Shown: one piece after another, positions 25,596 through 35,403 of the stretch
Layout of the letters: every line of letters starts with the position of its first letter
How positions within the stretch are numbered: the stretch's first letter is position 1
Assembly (NCBI GenBank): GCA_028289545.1
Contig: JANQPG010000011.1
Span: forward strand, 32,382-96,381
Reading direction: 5' to 3'
From: Woeseiaceae bacterium
GTDB taxonomy: Bacteria > Pseudomonadota > Gammaproteobacteria > Steroidobacterales > Woeseiaceae
Length of the DNA: 64,000 nt
The notes under the pieces: model-generated
Told to the model about the DNA's origin: nothing
Database searches by the model: none
Seen by the model: the letters and a program-made list of their open reading frames with translations, nothing else
Position numbers and translations under genes: made by a program

Positions 25596-26804
25596 ATGGA
25601 ATTTCGACCCATCCTTAGCGCGATGCTGCGCAACAAGACCGGATCCATCCTGGTGGCGCTGCAGATTGCGCTCACGCTGTCCATTGTCGTCAACTGCATG
25701 TTCCTGGCCAAACAGCGCATCGATCACGTCAACCGGCCGACGGGTATGGACGTCGACAACATCATTTCGGTGCGGAGCATGGGCTTTGGCACCGACTACG
25801 ACCACGACCGCACAATCGACAACGACCTGAGGTTGCTGCGCGAGATGCCCGGTGTCATCTCCGCCAGCCATTCTTCCGGCTTGCCGATGAACGGCTCCGG
25901 CAGCGCCAACGGATTCGCCGGCAGCCCGGACGAAGACGCATCCCGGGTCACGGCGAACTACTACCACGTCGACGAACGGATGCTCGACTCCCTGGGGACA
26001 ACGCTCGCCGCCGGACGGATGTTCCGGGACGTCGAGATCCGCCGCGCGGACAACGAACTACTGAACCGTATGCCGCAACAGGTCGTCATTACCCAGGCCC
26101 TCGCCGACAAGCTGTTCGACGGCGAACCGGCGCTGGGCAAACGCATGTACGACGGCCTCGGTGAGAGTGCGGAAGTTGTCGGCATCCTCGAGCACATGTA
26201 CGGCGCCTGGGTCGGCTGGAGCGACTTCGATCAGGTGGCGATGTTCCCTCAGCGCACCGAAGGACCTCACATCCGCTACATCGTCCGTGCGGAACCCGGA
26301 AAACGCGATGAGCTGATACCGCTGATCGAGAAAACACTGGCTGACAGCGACAGGACCCGGCTGATTCGGGGAGTCAGCTCCATGGAAGAGACGACCAGGA
26401 ACAGCTACGAGGGCGACTTCGCTATCGCGGTAACGCTCTCCGTGGCCGTCGGGCTGTTGCTCGGCGTCACGGGACTCGGCATTGTCGGACTCGCGAGCTT
26501 CACGGTCCGCCAGCGCACCAAGCAGATCGGCACACGACGGGCCATCGGCGCGCGTAAACGGGATATCATCCGCTACTTCCTGATCGAAAACTGGCTGATG
26601 ACGACTATCGGCATTGTGCTTGGAACCGTGTTAACGATTGCCATCAACTACAGCCTGGCCTCGGCGTTCAATACCGACCAGCTCAACTACGGGTTCCTCG
26701 TTGCGGGCATGTTCATGCTCTGGCTGCTCGGGTTCATGGCGGTTGCCGAGCCGGCCCGTCGCGCGGCGCAGGTGTCGCCGGCCATTGCCACGAGGACCGT
26801 CTGA
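25596..26804 (+). CDS. ABC permease, MacB/FtsX type (second)
   Basis: This is a 402-aa protein with AAGGAG upstream, nine bases after the first permease. It has the same layout: an N-terminal membrane segment (SILVALQIALTLSIVVNCM), a periplasmic domain (about 45-270) and a C-terminal FtsX module with RQRTKQIGTRRAIGARKRDI as the coupling loop and three membrane segments. Having two different half-permeases suggests a heterodimer, as in several peptide or lipoprotein exporters, unlike homodimeric MacB. Confidence 0.92.
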   Translation: MEFRPILSAMLRNKTGSILVALQIALTLSIVVNCMFLAKQRIDHVNRPTGMDVDNIISVRSMGFGTDYDHDRTIDNDLRLLREMPGVISASHSSGLPMNGSGSANGFAGSPDEDASRVTANYYHVDERMLDSLGTTLAAGRMFRDVEIRRADNELLNRMPQQVVITQALADKLFDGEPALGKRMYDGLGESAEVVGILEHMYGAWVGWSDFDQVAMFPQRTEGPHIRYIVRAEPGKRDELIPLIEKTLADSDRTRLIRGVSSMEETTRNSYEGDFAIAVTLSVAVGLLLGVTGLGIVGLASFTVRQRTKQIGTRRAIGARKRDIIRYFLIENWLMTTIGIVLGTVLTIAINYSLASAFNTDQLNYGFLVAGMFMLWLLGFMAVAEPARRAAQVSPAIATRTV

Positions 26805-26808
26805 TCGA

Positions 26809-28152
26809 ATGAGTGAGCTTGTCCTCGTTATCGACGACAACGAAGGCGTCAGGACTGCCCTGTCGATCCTGTTCTCGGTCCACGAACTCGAGTGTGTGAC
26901 CGCAGCCAGCATCGAGGAGGGGCTCGCAAAGCTCGACAACCACCCGGTGCGGCTCGTCGTTCAGGACATGAACTTCTCGGAAGACACGACCTCCGGGAAG
27001 GAAGGGATTGCCCTTTTCCACGAAATTCGGCAACGGCATCCCGACCTCCCGGTCATCCTGCTGACCGCGTGGACCCACCTCGAAACCGCCGTGGATCTCG
27101 TTCGGGCGGGAGCGGCGGACTACCTCGCAAAACCGTGGGACGACGACAAACTCATCGCCACGGCGCGCAATCTGCTCGAACTCGGCGAGGCCAACCAGGA
27201 GCGGCGCGAAGCCGCCGCCGCCAGGCAACGCGACCGCGAGCGACTCGAAAACGGTTACGACCTGTGCGGCACGGTATTCGAGAGCAGTGCAATGCGCGAA
27301 CTCATTACCGTCGCCGTCCGGGTCGCGCCATCCGACGTGCCGATTCTTGTCACCGGCCCCAACGGCGCGGGTAAAGAAAAGTTCGCCGACATCGTACACG
27401 CCAATTCCTCGGTCGCGTCGGGCCCTTTCGTCAAGGTCAACGTGGGCGCTTTGCCGCGCGATCTCATGGAGGCCGAGCTGTTCGGCGCGGAAGCCGGCGC
27501 CTACACGGGCGCGCAGAAAACCCGCATCGGCCGCTTCGAGGCGGCTGACGGCGGGACGTTGTTTCTCGACGAGATCGGCAACTTGAGTCTCGACGGCCAG
27601 GCGAAACTGCTGCGGGTTTTGCAAACCGGCGAATTCGAAAGGCTCGGCAGCAGCAGCACGCGCAAGGTGACGGTGCGAGTCGTCAGCGCGACCAACGCCG
27701 ACTTGAGAAGCGCGGTCGCAAACGGCGAGTTCCGCGAAGACCTTTACTACCGGCTCAACGTCATCGAAATCCCGGTACCGGCACTCAGAGACCGTCCGGA
27801 CGACATCCTGCCGCTCGCGTACCACTTTCTGGATGCAGCGAAGAGCTTCGACTCCGGGGCGGAGGACTCGTTGCTCGCACACGCATGGTCGGGCAACGTA
27901 CGCGAACTCGAAAACACGATCAGGCGCGCATCGCTGCTCAGCCAGGGCGACGCCATTACGGCCGCTGACCTCGGCATCGCCGAGCGCGGCCTTCACAGCA
28001 GCGCCGTTGGCCGCGGCAGCGAACCGGATGCCGAGTCCATTATCCATGCACTGGACCTTGCCGGAGGCGTTGTTGCCCGCGCCGCCAGAAACCTGGGCAT
28101 GAGCCGGCAGGCGCTGTACCGGCGCATGGAGAAATTTGGTATTCAGAAATGA
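26809..28152 (+). CDS. sigma-54-dependent response regulator (NtrC family)
   Basis: This is a 447-aa protein from the ATG at 26809, four bases past the permease stop; the open frame upstream overlaps the permease and is rejected. The receiver is at about 1-125 (LVVQDMNFSED with phospho-acceptor Asp; DYLAKPW). The AAA+ domain is at about 160-385, with Walker A GPNGAGKE, the sigma-54 contact loop GAYTGAQ and Walker B GTLFLDEIGN. A Fis-type helix-turn-helix closes the protein (ARAARNLGMSRQALYRRM). It likely drives the -24/-12 promoter at 21838 in the same operon. Confidence 0.94.
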   Translation: MSELVLVIDDNEGVRTALSILFSVHELECVTAASIEEGLAKLDNHPVRLVVQDMNFSEDTTSGKEGIALFHEIRQRHPDLPVILLTAWTHLETAVDLVRAGAADYLAKPWDDDKLIATARNLLELGEANQERREAAAARQRDRERLENGYDLCGTVFESSAMRELITVAVRVAPSDVPILVTGPNGAGKEKFADIVHANSSVASGPFVKVNVGALPRDLMEAELFGAEAGAYTGAQKTRIGRFEAADGGTLFLDEIGNLSLDGQAKLLRVLQTGEFERLGSSSTRKVTVRVVSATNADLRSAVANGEFREDLYYRLNVIEIPVPALRDRPDDILPLAYHFLDAAKSFDSGAEDSLLAHAWSGNVRELENTIRRASLLSQGDAITAADLGIAERGLHSSAVGRGSEPDAESIIHALDLAGGVVARAARNLGMSRQALYRRMEKFGIQK

Positions 28153-28203
28153 GCGCGACCGCTACACTCTGAGCCCGGAACCCGTCCCAAAATAGGGAGC
28201 TTT

Positions 28204-29511
28204 TTGAAGACCAAGCTGTCGTTTGCCGGCCGCCTTGCGCTGCTTTGCTCGCTGCTGCTCACCGCCGTAACAGGGTTCGGCGCTGCCTTGAGTTCCGCGC
28301 TCGAACCCTGGTGGCTCGCCTGGCTCATTGCGCTGACCGCTGCGCTGCCGCTGCTGTGGCTCGGCATTGGCCGCATTGCGGCACCTTCCGTCGGCCTGAT
28401 TCAGGCGCTCACGGACGGCATAGACAGTCTCAAGGACAGCGATTTCAGCGTAACGATCGCCGACAAACGCCACGACGAGCTGGGTGACCTCGTACGTGCG
28501 CACAACCGGCTCGGCAGCGTGCTCCGAACGGAGCGCCAGACACTCTATCAACGCGAACTGCTGCTCGACACCGTCATTCAGACGACCGACATTGCGCTGG
28601 TCCTCGTCAACCGCAACGGCACAATCGTGTACTCGAACACCGCCGCAAGGCGTTTGATTCGCGACGGCAAACCCATCAACGGTTTTGTGCTCGACACCCT
28701 GCTCGAACGCTTGCCCGCCGGTTTCTCCGAGGCCGTTCGCGGCGGCCGCGACGGCCTGTTTACGGTCGAAATCGACGAGCCGCAAACCTGGCACCTGTCG
28801 CAGAACGGTTTCACGCTGAACGCGCAGCAGCACACGCTGTACCTGTTCAAACAGCTGACCCAGGAGCTCGGCCGCCAGGAAGTGGCCACGTGGAAAAAGG
28901 TCATCCGGGTCATCAGCCACGAGCTCAACAACTCACTCGCGCCCATTTCCTCGCTCGCGCACTCCGGAAAAACCCTGCTGTCGCGCTCGTCCGAGAACGA
29001 CCAGCTCCTGACGATCTTTGCGACGATCGAGGACCGCTCATCCCATCTCAAGAACTTCATCGAAAGCTACGCGCGATTTGCGCGCCTGCCGGCGCCGCGC
29101 CTGGAGGACGTCGACTGGCCCGCGTTCCTTGAAACGCTGCGCAACACCGTGCAATACCGCCTGCTCGATCCCGTGCCGGAAATCCGCTGCCGGGTCGATG
29201 CTGCGCAATTCGAACAGGTGCTCATCAATCTGCTGAAGAACGCCCACGAATCGGGCTCTCCCGCCGACAAGGTCACGCTGCGCATCGAGCAGCCCGACGG
29301 GCTGACCCGCTTCATCGTATCGGACGCGGGCGGCGGAGCCAGCGACACCGTCCTGCAAAACGCACTGCTGCCGTTCTACTCCACGAAGAAGTCGGGCACC
29401 GGGCTCGGACTGCCGCTGTGCCGAGAGATTGTCGAGGCACATGGAGGCAGGCTGTCGCTGTCCAACCGCGACCGGCAGGGTCTCGAGGTGCAAATTGCAA
29501 TCCCCAGTTGA
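28204..29511 (+). CDS. NtrY/PAS-type sensor histidine kinase
   Basis: This is a 435-aa protein. Two hydrophobic segments occupy residues about 10-55, followed by a HAMP-like linker (about 60-105), a PAS domain (about 115-225), the phospho-acceptor helix IRVISHELNNSLAPIS and an ATPase domain (INLLKNAHES N-box, SGTGLGLPLCREIVEAHGG G-box). The start appears to be TTG at 28204 behind GGGAG; no in-frame ATG precedes the first membrane segment. It follows the NtrC-type regulator and should phosphorylate it. Confidence 0.9.
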   Translation: MKTKLSFAGRLALLCSLLLTAVTGFGAALSSALEPWWLAWLIALTAALPLLWLGIGRIAAPSVGLIQALTDGIDSLKDSDFSVTIADKRHDELGDLVRAHNRLGSVLRTERQTLYQRELLLDTVIQTTDIALVLVNRNGTIVYSNTAARRLIRDGKPINGFVLDTLLERLPAGFSEAVRGGRDGLFTVEIDEPQTWHLSQNGFTLNAQQHTLYLFKQLTQELGRQEVATWKKVIRVISHELNNSLAPISSLAHSGKTLLSRSSENDQLLTIFATIEDRSSHLKNFIESYARFARLPAPRLEDVDWPAFLETLRNTVQYRLLDPVPEIRCRVDAAQFEQVLINLLKNAHESGSPADKVTLRIEQPDGLTRFIVSDAGGGASDTVLQNALLPFYSTKKSGTGLGLPLCREIVEAHGGRLSLSNRDRQGLEVQIAIPS

Positions 29512-29520
29512 GGCACCGAG

Positions 29521-30009
29521 GTGACCACGCGCAAGCTTCTGAAGACGGTGCACACGCTGGGATCGATCGGGATGGGCGGCGGCATGGTGGCCTACCTCGT
29601 GCTGATCAGCTACGGACCGGAGCCCGCCCTGACAGCGACGTTTGTCGAGTTCCGCGAAGGTATCTATGCGCTGACGCGCTTTGTCATCATGCCCTCCATG
29701 GTGCTGGTGTTCATGACCGGCCTCTTCGCCATGGCCGTTCACTATCCGTTTCAGAACAGGTGGTGGGTTTGGATCAAGGCGGGAAGCGGCCTGCTCGTTT
29801 TCGAGGCAGTGCTCGCATCGATCGATGCGCCGGCCCGCCGTACCGCGGAGGCGTTGCGCGGGGCCCTCGACGAAGGGATCGGCACAGCAAGCGTCGATAG
29901 CCTGATTGTCGAACATCGGGGCGCGCTGTGGGCGTTGCTGGCGCTGATTGCCGTCAACGTTATCCTCGGCGTGTGGCGGCCTCGCTTCTCACGTAAAGAA
30001 TCAGATTAG
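29521..30009 (+). CDS. small integral membrane protein, DUF2269-like
   Basis: This is a 162-aa protein from a GTG start nine bases after the kinase stop. Four hydrophobic segments are visible (about 10-30, 50-75, 80-100, 135-152), with an early His in LLKTVHTLGSIGMGGG that resembles the DUF2269 pattern. Being last in the sigma-54 operon, it may belong to the same system. Its 3' end overlaps the convergent RND gene by four bases. The function is unknown. Confidence 0.65.
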   Translation: MTTRKLLKTVHTLGSIGMGGGMVAYLVLISYGPEPALTATFVEFREGIYALTRFVIMPSMVLVFMTGLFAMAVHYPFQNRWWVWIKAGSGLLVFEAVLASIDAPARRTAEALRGALDEGIGTASVDSLIVEHRGALWALLALIAVNVILGVWRPRFSRKESD

Positions 30010-33000
30010 AAAGATTCTCTATAAACCTGTTTTCTATATGTTTTTCTCTGGCTAGCCCATTCCAGGGCACTGATCGTCAGAGCCGGCAGTGCCGTCAGAG
30101 AGACCAGCGCGGCGCCCAGGATCCCGAACAGCACGATCGCCCCCACGCCGCGGTACAGCTCGGTACCGGCGCCCGGCAGGAAAACCAGCGGCGACAAACC
30201 GCACAACGTCGTCAGGGTCGACATCGCCACCGGCCGCAGCCTCGCCGCAACCGCCCCACGCACTGCATCGAGCGGCGTTGCGCCGTCTTTGAGATTCCGC
30301 ATCGCGCGATCCACGATGAGAATCGGGTTGTTGACGACGGTTCCCATCAAAATCAGGAAACCCAGCATCGTGATCATATCGAAGGGCTGACTAATGCCGG
30401 GCAGGCCAAACCAGGCCAGCACTGAGCCGACACCGTTGAACAGTGCGAGGCCAACAATGCCGCCCGCGATGCCCAGCGGAATCGTTGTCATGATCAACAG
30501 CGGATAACCCCAGTGACGGAAGATCGCCACCATGAGCAGGAATATGATGACCAGCGCCACGGGATAGTTGGCGGCCAGGGCCGCTTTGGTTGCGTCCAGC
30601 TGGTCGCTGGCACCGGAAATGTCGATATTGACGCTCGCCGGCAGCTCGCCGCTTGCCCGCAAGTGCGCAACAACTTCGCTGCGCACCAGTTCGACGCCCT
30701 CTTCGAGCGCAATCGACTTGGGTGGGATGATGTTCAAGGTCACGGTCCGCTGACCGTTAATCCGGCGGATCGTGCTGGTATCGACTGTCTCGTGAATACT
30801 GGCCAGCGCGCCGAGCGGCAGCACGCCCCCGTCGGGCGTGAACACGGGCAGACCGGCCAGGCTGTCGAGGTCCGTGCGCCCTCCACCGCTGCCGTACAAG
30901 TAGATGTCGATCTTGTCGTCCGCCTGGAAGAACTCGTCGACAAACGCACCGTCCGTCAGCGCCGCCACCGTATAGCCCATGTCAGCCGCTCGGAGCCCCA
31001 GTTCCGCCGCACGCGTCCATACCGGGCGTACCTCGACCATCGGCTGTGCCAGCGCCAGGGCGGACGGGTTCGACTGGATACGCGGATTTTGGAGCACTTC
31101 TTCCGCACGCCGGTAGGCGGCGAGCGCCGCGTCATAAATCACACCCAGGCTGGGACCGGACACGTCGAGATTGATACTGCGCGTGCCGCCGTCGTTGCTG
31201 GATATGATCGACCCGCGGGCCGCAAACGCCCGCATCCCGGGGTAAGTACGGAAACGCTCGGTCAGCGCATCCATCAGCTCCTCGATGTCGCCGACGCGCA
31301 CCGGTTCGGCGATGATTCGAGTACTGCCGGCCGTGATACCGATGTTCAGGTATTTGATTGCCGGGACCGGTACCTCACCACGATGGTAGCGCGCGGGATC
31401 GTTGTCCACGAACTGCATGAAGTATTCCTGAACATCGAGCCCGATCCCGGCCATAGTCTCGAGGTTGTAACCCGGCGGCGCACTCATGATCGCAAACGTC
31501 TTGGGCTCCTCCCCTTCCGGAAGGTATTCGGCGGGCGGCGTCAGCCACCAGATCACGGCGATGCTCGCTACCACCGTTGTCGCCAGGGTCGTGATTCTGC
31601 GCCTCGGGCTGGCAATCAACTTGTCGATGCGCGCGAGAATACGGGTGCTCAGGCCGTTCGCGCCGGAGTCGCCGCGCCGGTCACTACCGAACGAGAGGCG
31701 CGCGCTGGCTGTCGGTATCAGCGTTATCGCCACCAGCATGGAGGCCAGTATCGACGCGGCTATCGCAATGGCGACATCGGAGTAGAGCTGCCCAGCCTCC
31801 TCCTGTATGAAGAGCACGGGCAGGAACACGAGTATGGTGGTCAAGGTCGAAGCCAGCACCGCGGGCCACACGGCGCGCACGCCTTCGACGGCTGCCCGGA
31901 AACGCTCCATCCCCTGGCGACGCCGGGCTTCGATGCTCTCGATCACGACGATGCTGTTGTCGAGCGTCATGCCAATGGCAAAAGCTACCCCGGCGAGCGA
32001 AATGACGTTGATGGTTCGCCCGGCAAGCAGCAGACCGATGAACGCGGCGATCGTACAGATCGGGATACCGATGACTCCGACCGCCGTCGCTTTGCCGGAA
32101 CGCAGGAACAGGTACATGACCGCCGTCGCGAATAGCGCACCCAGCGACAGGTTGAACCAGACGTTACGCACCGAGGCCTCGACGTAACCGGCGTCTTCGG
32201 CCATGAGTCTGACGACCATGCCCGCCGGCTCCAGGACGTCGCGATTGACACGCTCGACGGCCTCGAGCATGGCGTACTTGGTGTCGATGACGTTCGAACC
32301 GGGCTCGCGGTTGACGGCCATCGCAATGATGGGCTCCGCATTGTAGAACGACAGGCGGTTGACCTCGAAATGGTCGAACTCGACACTCGCCACGTCGTCC
32401 AACCGGATCAGCGTGTCACCGCGCCGGTCGACGATCAGCGCTTCAAGCTCGCTGATACTGTCGAAGCGCCCGACGGTCCGCAGCAGGTAGCGGCGCTTGC
32501 CGCTGTCGATCTCCCCACCGGAAACATCGCGGTTACGCGCGCGAATGGCGTCCCGCACGTCGAGTATGGTCAGCTCGCGATCCGCAAGCCGCGCGGGATC
32601 GATGAGAATCCGCACCTGCCGCTCGGCGCCACCCCAGACCCGCACCTGGGAAACGCCGGGCACACCCGACAGGCGCGTACGCACGTTGTCCTCGACGAAG
32701 TCGCGCAGCATGTCCATGTCCAGCCCGCGCGGATTGCCCGGCAGCGGGCTTATCGCAAAAAACATGAAGGCGTTGGCCGAGAACGAGCTGGCGAACACGC
32801 GCGGCTCATCGACGTTCTCCGGGTACGACGGCACCTGGTTCAGCGCGTTGTTCACCCGGATCAGCGTTTGTGTCATGTCCGTACCGAACGGGAAGTCGAG
32901 TTCGATGACGGCCCTGCCGCTCTCGGCGGAAGACTCCAGGCGCTGCAGATTGGGCAGGCTACGCAGGTATTCCTCCTGCTCGATGAGGATTTCCTTTTCG

Positions 33001-33170
33001 ACGTCCTGCGGCGTCGCCCCGGGCCAGTTCGTTTGCACGGAAACGGTGCGCACCTCGAGATCGGGGATCATTTGCACCGGGGTCCGGACTGCGGCCAGGA
33101 CGCCGATCACCGAGACGATCAGCGCAATGACCGTCATCAGGATGCCGTTGCGGACAATTGCTTCGAACAT
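30006..33170 (-). CDS. RND efflux permease (AcrB/HAE family)
   Basis: This is a 1054-aa protein with the twelve-segment RND layout, including two large periplasmic loops (roughly 35-330 and 560-870). The N-terminal WPGATPQDVEKEI and GVPGVSQVRVWG match AcrB-type porter domains. The transmembrane-4 proton relay reads GMTLDNSIVVIES, i.e. Asp-Asn where AcrB has Asp-Asp. The adaptor gene lies immediately upstream (six bases). Substrates are likely hydrophobic compounds; no TolC gene is adjacent. Confidence 0.92.
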   Translation of the reverse strand: MFEAIVRNGILMTVIALIVSVIGVLAAVRTPVQMIPDLEVRTVSVQTNWPGATPQDVEKEILIEQEEYLRSLPNLQRLESSAESGRAVIELDFPFGTDMTQTLIRVNNALNQVPSYPENVDEPRVFASSFSANAFMFFAISPLPGNPRGLDMDMLRDFVEDNVRTRLSGVPGVSQVRVWGGAERQVRILIDPARLADRELTILDVRDAIRARNRDVSGGEIDSGKRRYLLRTVGRFDSISELEALIVDRRGDTLIRLDDVASVEFDHFEVNRLSFYNAEPIIAMAVNREPGSNVIDTKYAMLEAVERVNRDVLEPAGMVVRLMAEDAGYVEASVRNVWFNLSLGALFATAVMYLFLRSGKATAVGVIGIPICTIAAFIGLLLAGRTINVISLAGVAFAIGMTLDNSIVVIESIEARRRQGMERFRAAVEGVRAVWPAVLASTLTTILVFLPVLFIQEEAGQLYSDVAIAIAASILASMLVAITLIPTASARLSFGSDRRGDSGANGLSTRILARIDKLIASPRRRITTLATTVVASIAVIWWLTPPAEYLPEGEEPKTFAIMSAPPGYNLETMAGIGLDVQEYFMQFVDNDPARYHRGEVPVPAIKYLNIGITAGSTRIIAEPVRVGDIEELMDALTERFRTYPGMRAFAARGSIISSNDGGTRSINLDVSGPSLGVIYDAALAAYRRAEEVLQNPRIQSNPSALALAQPMVEVRPVWTRAAELGLRAADMGYTVAALTDGAFVDEFFQADDKIDIYLYGSGGGRTDLDSLAGLPVFTPDGGVLPLGALASIHETVDTSTIRRINGQRTVTLNIIPPKSIALEEGVELVRSEVVAHLRASGELPASVNIDISGASDQLDATKAALAANYPVALVIIFLLMVAIFRHWGYPLLIMTTIPLGIAGGIVGLALFNGVGSVLAWFGLPGISQPFDMITMLGFLILMGTVVNNPILIVDRAMRNLKDGATPLDAVRGAVAARLRPVAMSTLTTLCGLSPLVFLPGAGTELYRGVGAIVLFGILGAALVSLTALPALTISALEWASQRKTYRKQVYRESF

Positions 33171-33175
33171 GACGC

Positions 33176-34249
33176 TCAGCCGGAGTTGACCACACGAACG
33201 GTTTGACCATCCGTGAGCGTTTCGTTGCCGCGAATGACGACAATTTCGCCTACGGCCAAACCCTCGACTATCTCGACGAGACCGTCGAACTCGACACCCG
33301 TCGAGACACTACGCTCGCGCACGGTCGGCAGTTCAGGCCCGGATTCGAGTATCCAGACCGTCACACGGCCGTCCGGAAAGCGCAGCAGGGCGTCGCGGGA
33401 GACTACGGGCGCGGTTCGCCCCGTATCCACGGCGAGTGCACCGCCAACGGACATCCCGGGCGTGACCGCGGACGTGGGCAGATCCTCGTCGACACTCGCC
33501 TCGGCCCGCACGAGGAAGGTTCTCGCGCCGGGGCTGCTGACGGGGACCACCGCCCCAATCTCGGCCGCAATCAGCGCGCCCGGCGCCGCGTCGAGCCGAA
33601 TCTCGATCGGCGTGTCCGGGCTGACCTGGCGGAAATAGTCTTGTGGGACCCGAAAATCGAAGCGCAGATTGTCCGTCGCAATCAGGTCCAGCAAGCCGTC
33701 GCCCGGGTTTACCCATTCGCCTAGCTCGGTTTGCCGCGCGCTGATGACACCCGCAAACGGCGCCCTCAGCGTGTACCGGTCGAGCAGCGCCGATTGCTCC
33801 CTTGCGGCGGCCCGCGACGCGGCCAGCGCCGCCTCGTCGGTCGACACTTCGGCTCTCAGTGACTCGATTTCGGTCTGCGCAATCGCACGGCGGCGCCCAA
33901 CCTCCTCTGCTTCGGCGAGCCGCCTCGCCGCGTCGGCCAGCGCCACCTCATCCTGACGGACTTGCGCATTCGCGCGTTCCAACGCAATTTCCGCGAGCTC
34001 GGCATCGAGTGACAGCAGTACGTCCCCGGCCGCAACGCGGGCCCCGTCGTCGACGCTCAGAGAGCGAACGAGTCCGGGCACGGCAGTCGACAGCGTAGCC
34101 CGGCGCGGCGACGTGACGGTTCCGCTCACGGGGATCTTCGCGACAATCCGGCTCGCCTGCACTTCGGCGACAGCGACGGGCGCCTGCGCGTGGGCGGCCG
34201 TCATGAGGCAGCAGAAGAGGACAGCTAGCGCAATGCGTATAGAAGGCAT
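33176..34249 (-). CDS. RND efflux periplasmic adaptor (membrane fusion protein)
   Basis: The ATG at 34249 starts a 357-aa protein with a signal peptide (residues 1-21, AHA cleavage). It then has a first half-lipoyl (GLVRSLSVDDGARVAAGDVLLSLD), a coiled-coil hairpin (about 75-140), the second half (LRAPFAGVISARQTELGEWV) and a beta-barrel. This is the AcrA/MexA layout for partnering the RND pump encoded directly downstream. The longer frame to 34351 lacks a plausible leader. Confidence 0.9.
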   Translation of the reverse strand: MPSIRIALAVLFCCLMTAAHAQAPVAVAEVQASRIVAKIPVSGTVTSPRRATLSTAVPGLVRSLSVDDGARVAAGDVLLSLDAELAEIALERANAQVRQDEVALADAARRLAEAEEVGRRRAIAQTEIESLRAEVSTDEAALAASRAAAREQSALLDRYTLRAPFAGVISARQTELGEWVNPGDGLLDLIATDNLRFDFRVPQDYFRQVSPDTPIEIRLDAAPGALIAAEIGAVVPVSSPGARTFLVRAEASVDEDLPTSAVTPGMSVGGALAVDTGRTAPVVSRDALLRFPDGRVTVWILESGPELPTVRERSVSTGVEFDGLVEIVEGLAVGEIVVIRGNETLTDGQTVRVVNSG

Positions 34250-34432
34250 AAACGAACGCTCTGATGGCAGGCACGGCGGGCTTCGAGGCCGCAGTATCCC
34301 CGGGTCTGGACAGCGACGACGGTAACAGGATGTAACAGGCAGAGCGAGCACCGCACCAAAGGGCGCTCACGCAGTCCACAGATTATTCGAAAATTGTCGT
34401 TGGATCATACCGTTAAAACGATTGTTCGCCCG

Positions 34433-34461
34433 CTTGAAAAGCGCGGCGCCAACCCCTATTT
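34433..34461 (+). promoter_or_regulatory. heat-shock sigma-32 type promoter of htpX
   Basis: CTTGAAA at 34433-34439 and CCCCTATTT at 34453-34461 are separated by 13 bases. This matches the sigma-32 layout CTTGAA-N13-15-CCCCATNT, with a T/A swap in the -10 box. It ends 33 bases before the htpX start. HtpX is heat-shock-regulated in E. coli. Confidence 0.65.
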
Positions 34462-34494
34462 TGTTGCGTCAAGCGGATCTATTCGGAGTATCTG

Positions 34495-35385
34495 ATGTTC
34501 AAACGTATTGCCCTATTCATCGGAACCAACATTGCGGTTCTGGCCGTCCTGAGCGTGGCCATACAGCTCCTGGGCCTCGAGGAGGTCCTGAGGGGTACGG
34601 GCAGCCAGCTTAACGTCCAGGGATTGTTGATCCTGTCGGGTGTCATTGGCTTCGCGGGCTCGTTTATTTCGCTGTTCATATCCAAGTTCGCCGCCAAGAT
34701 GACCACGGGCGCGAAGGTCATCGAGAATCCGTCGAACTCGGTGGAGTCGTGGTTGGTCGGCACCGTGCAGCGGCAGGCACAGCAGGCCAACATCGGTATG
34801 CCCGAAGTCGCGATCTACGACTCGCCCGAACCCAATGCATTTGCGACGGGCTGGAACCGCAACAACTCACTCGTCGCGGTCAGCACCGGGCTGCTGCAAA
34901 ACATGAAAAAGGAAGAAGTTGAAGCCGTACTTGCGCACGAGGTGACGCACGTTGCCAACGGCGACATGGTGACGCTTGCGCTGATACAGGGCGTCGTCAA
35001 CACCTTCGTCATTTTCCTTTCGCGGCTCGTCGGCCACTTCGTCGACAAGGTCGTGCTGCGTAACGAAGGCAGCTACGGCCCGGGCTACTTCCTCACGTCG
35101 ATTGCCGCTCAGATCATCTTCGGCATACTCGCCAGCACGATCGTCATGTGGTTCTCGCGACAGCGTGAATTTCGCGCGGACGCCGGCGGCGCAAAACTCG
35201 CCGGCCGCCAGAACATGATCGACGCGCTCGCGCGACTCGACAACATGAGTCGCGGCAAGAATCAGCTTCCTCAGCAGCTGTCGGCCATGGGCATCTCCGG
35301 CGGCGTCGGCGGCGGACTGAAACGCTTGTTCATGTCGCATCCGCCGATCAGCGAGCGTATCGAAGCGCTTCAACGGACCGTCTGA
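34495..35385 (+). CDS. htpX: membrane zinc metalloprotease HtpX
   Basis: This is a 296-aa protein with GGAG six bases before ATG. Two N-terminal membrane segments (about 5-28 and 42-66) are followed by the zinc-binding HEVTH at 148-152. Then come two more segments (about 160-215) and the downstream zinc-ligand Glu in REFRADAGG, with the conserved C-terminal [12 protein letters not shown]. HtpX degrades damaged inner-membrane proteins alongside FtsH. The heat-shock-like promoter directly upstream fits this role. Confidence 0.95.
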   Translation: MFKRIALFIGTNIAVLAVLSVAIQLLGLEEVLRGTGSQLNVQGLLILSGVIGFAGSFISLFISKFAAKMTTGAKVIENPSNSVESWLVGTVQRQAQQANIGMPEVAIYDSPEPNAFATGWNRNNSLVAVSTGLLQNMKKEEVEAVLAHEVTHVANGDMVTLALIQGVVNTFVIFLSRLVGHFVDKVVLRNEGSYGPGYFLTSIAAQIIFGILASTIVMWFSRQREFRADAGGAKLAGRQNMIDALARLDNMSRGKNQLPQQLSAMGISGGVGGGLKRLFMSHPPISERIEALQRTV

Positions 35386-35403
35386 GCTCCGATGAGTTAG
35401 TCA

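Noticed and set aside
30513..32135. 540-codon open frame on the plus strand
   Set aside because: It is antisense to the RND permease gene and contains no family motif.
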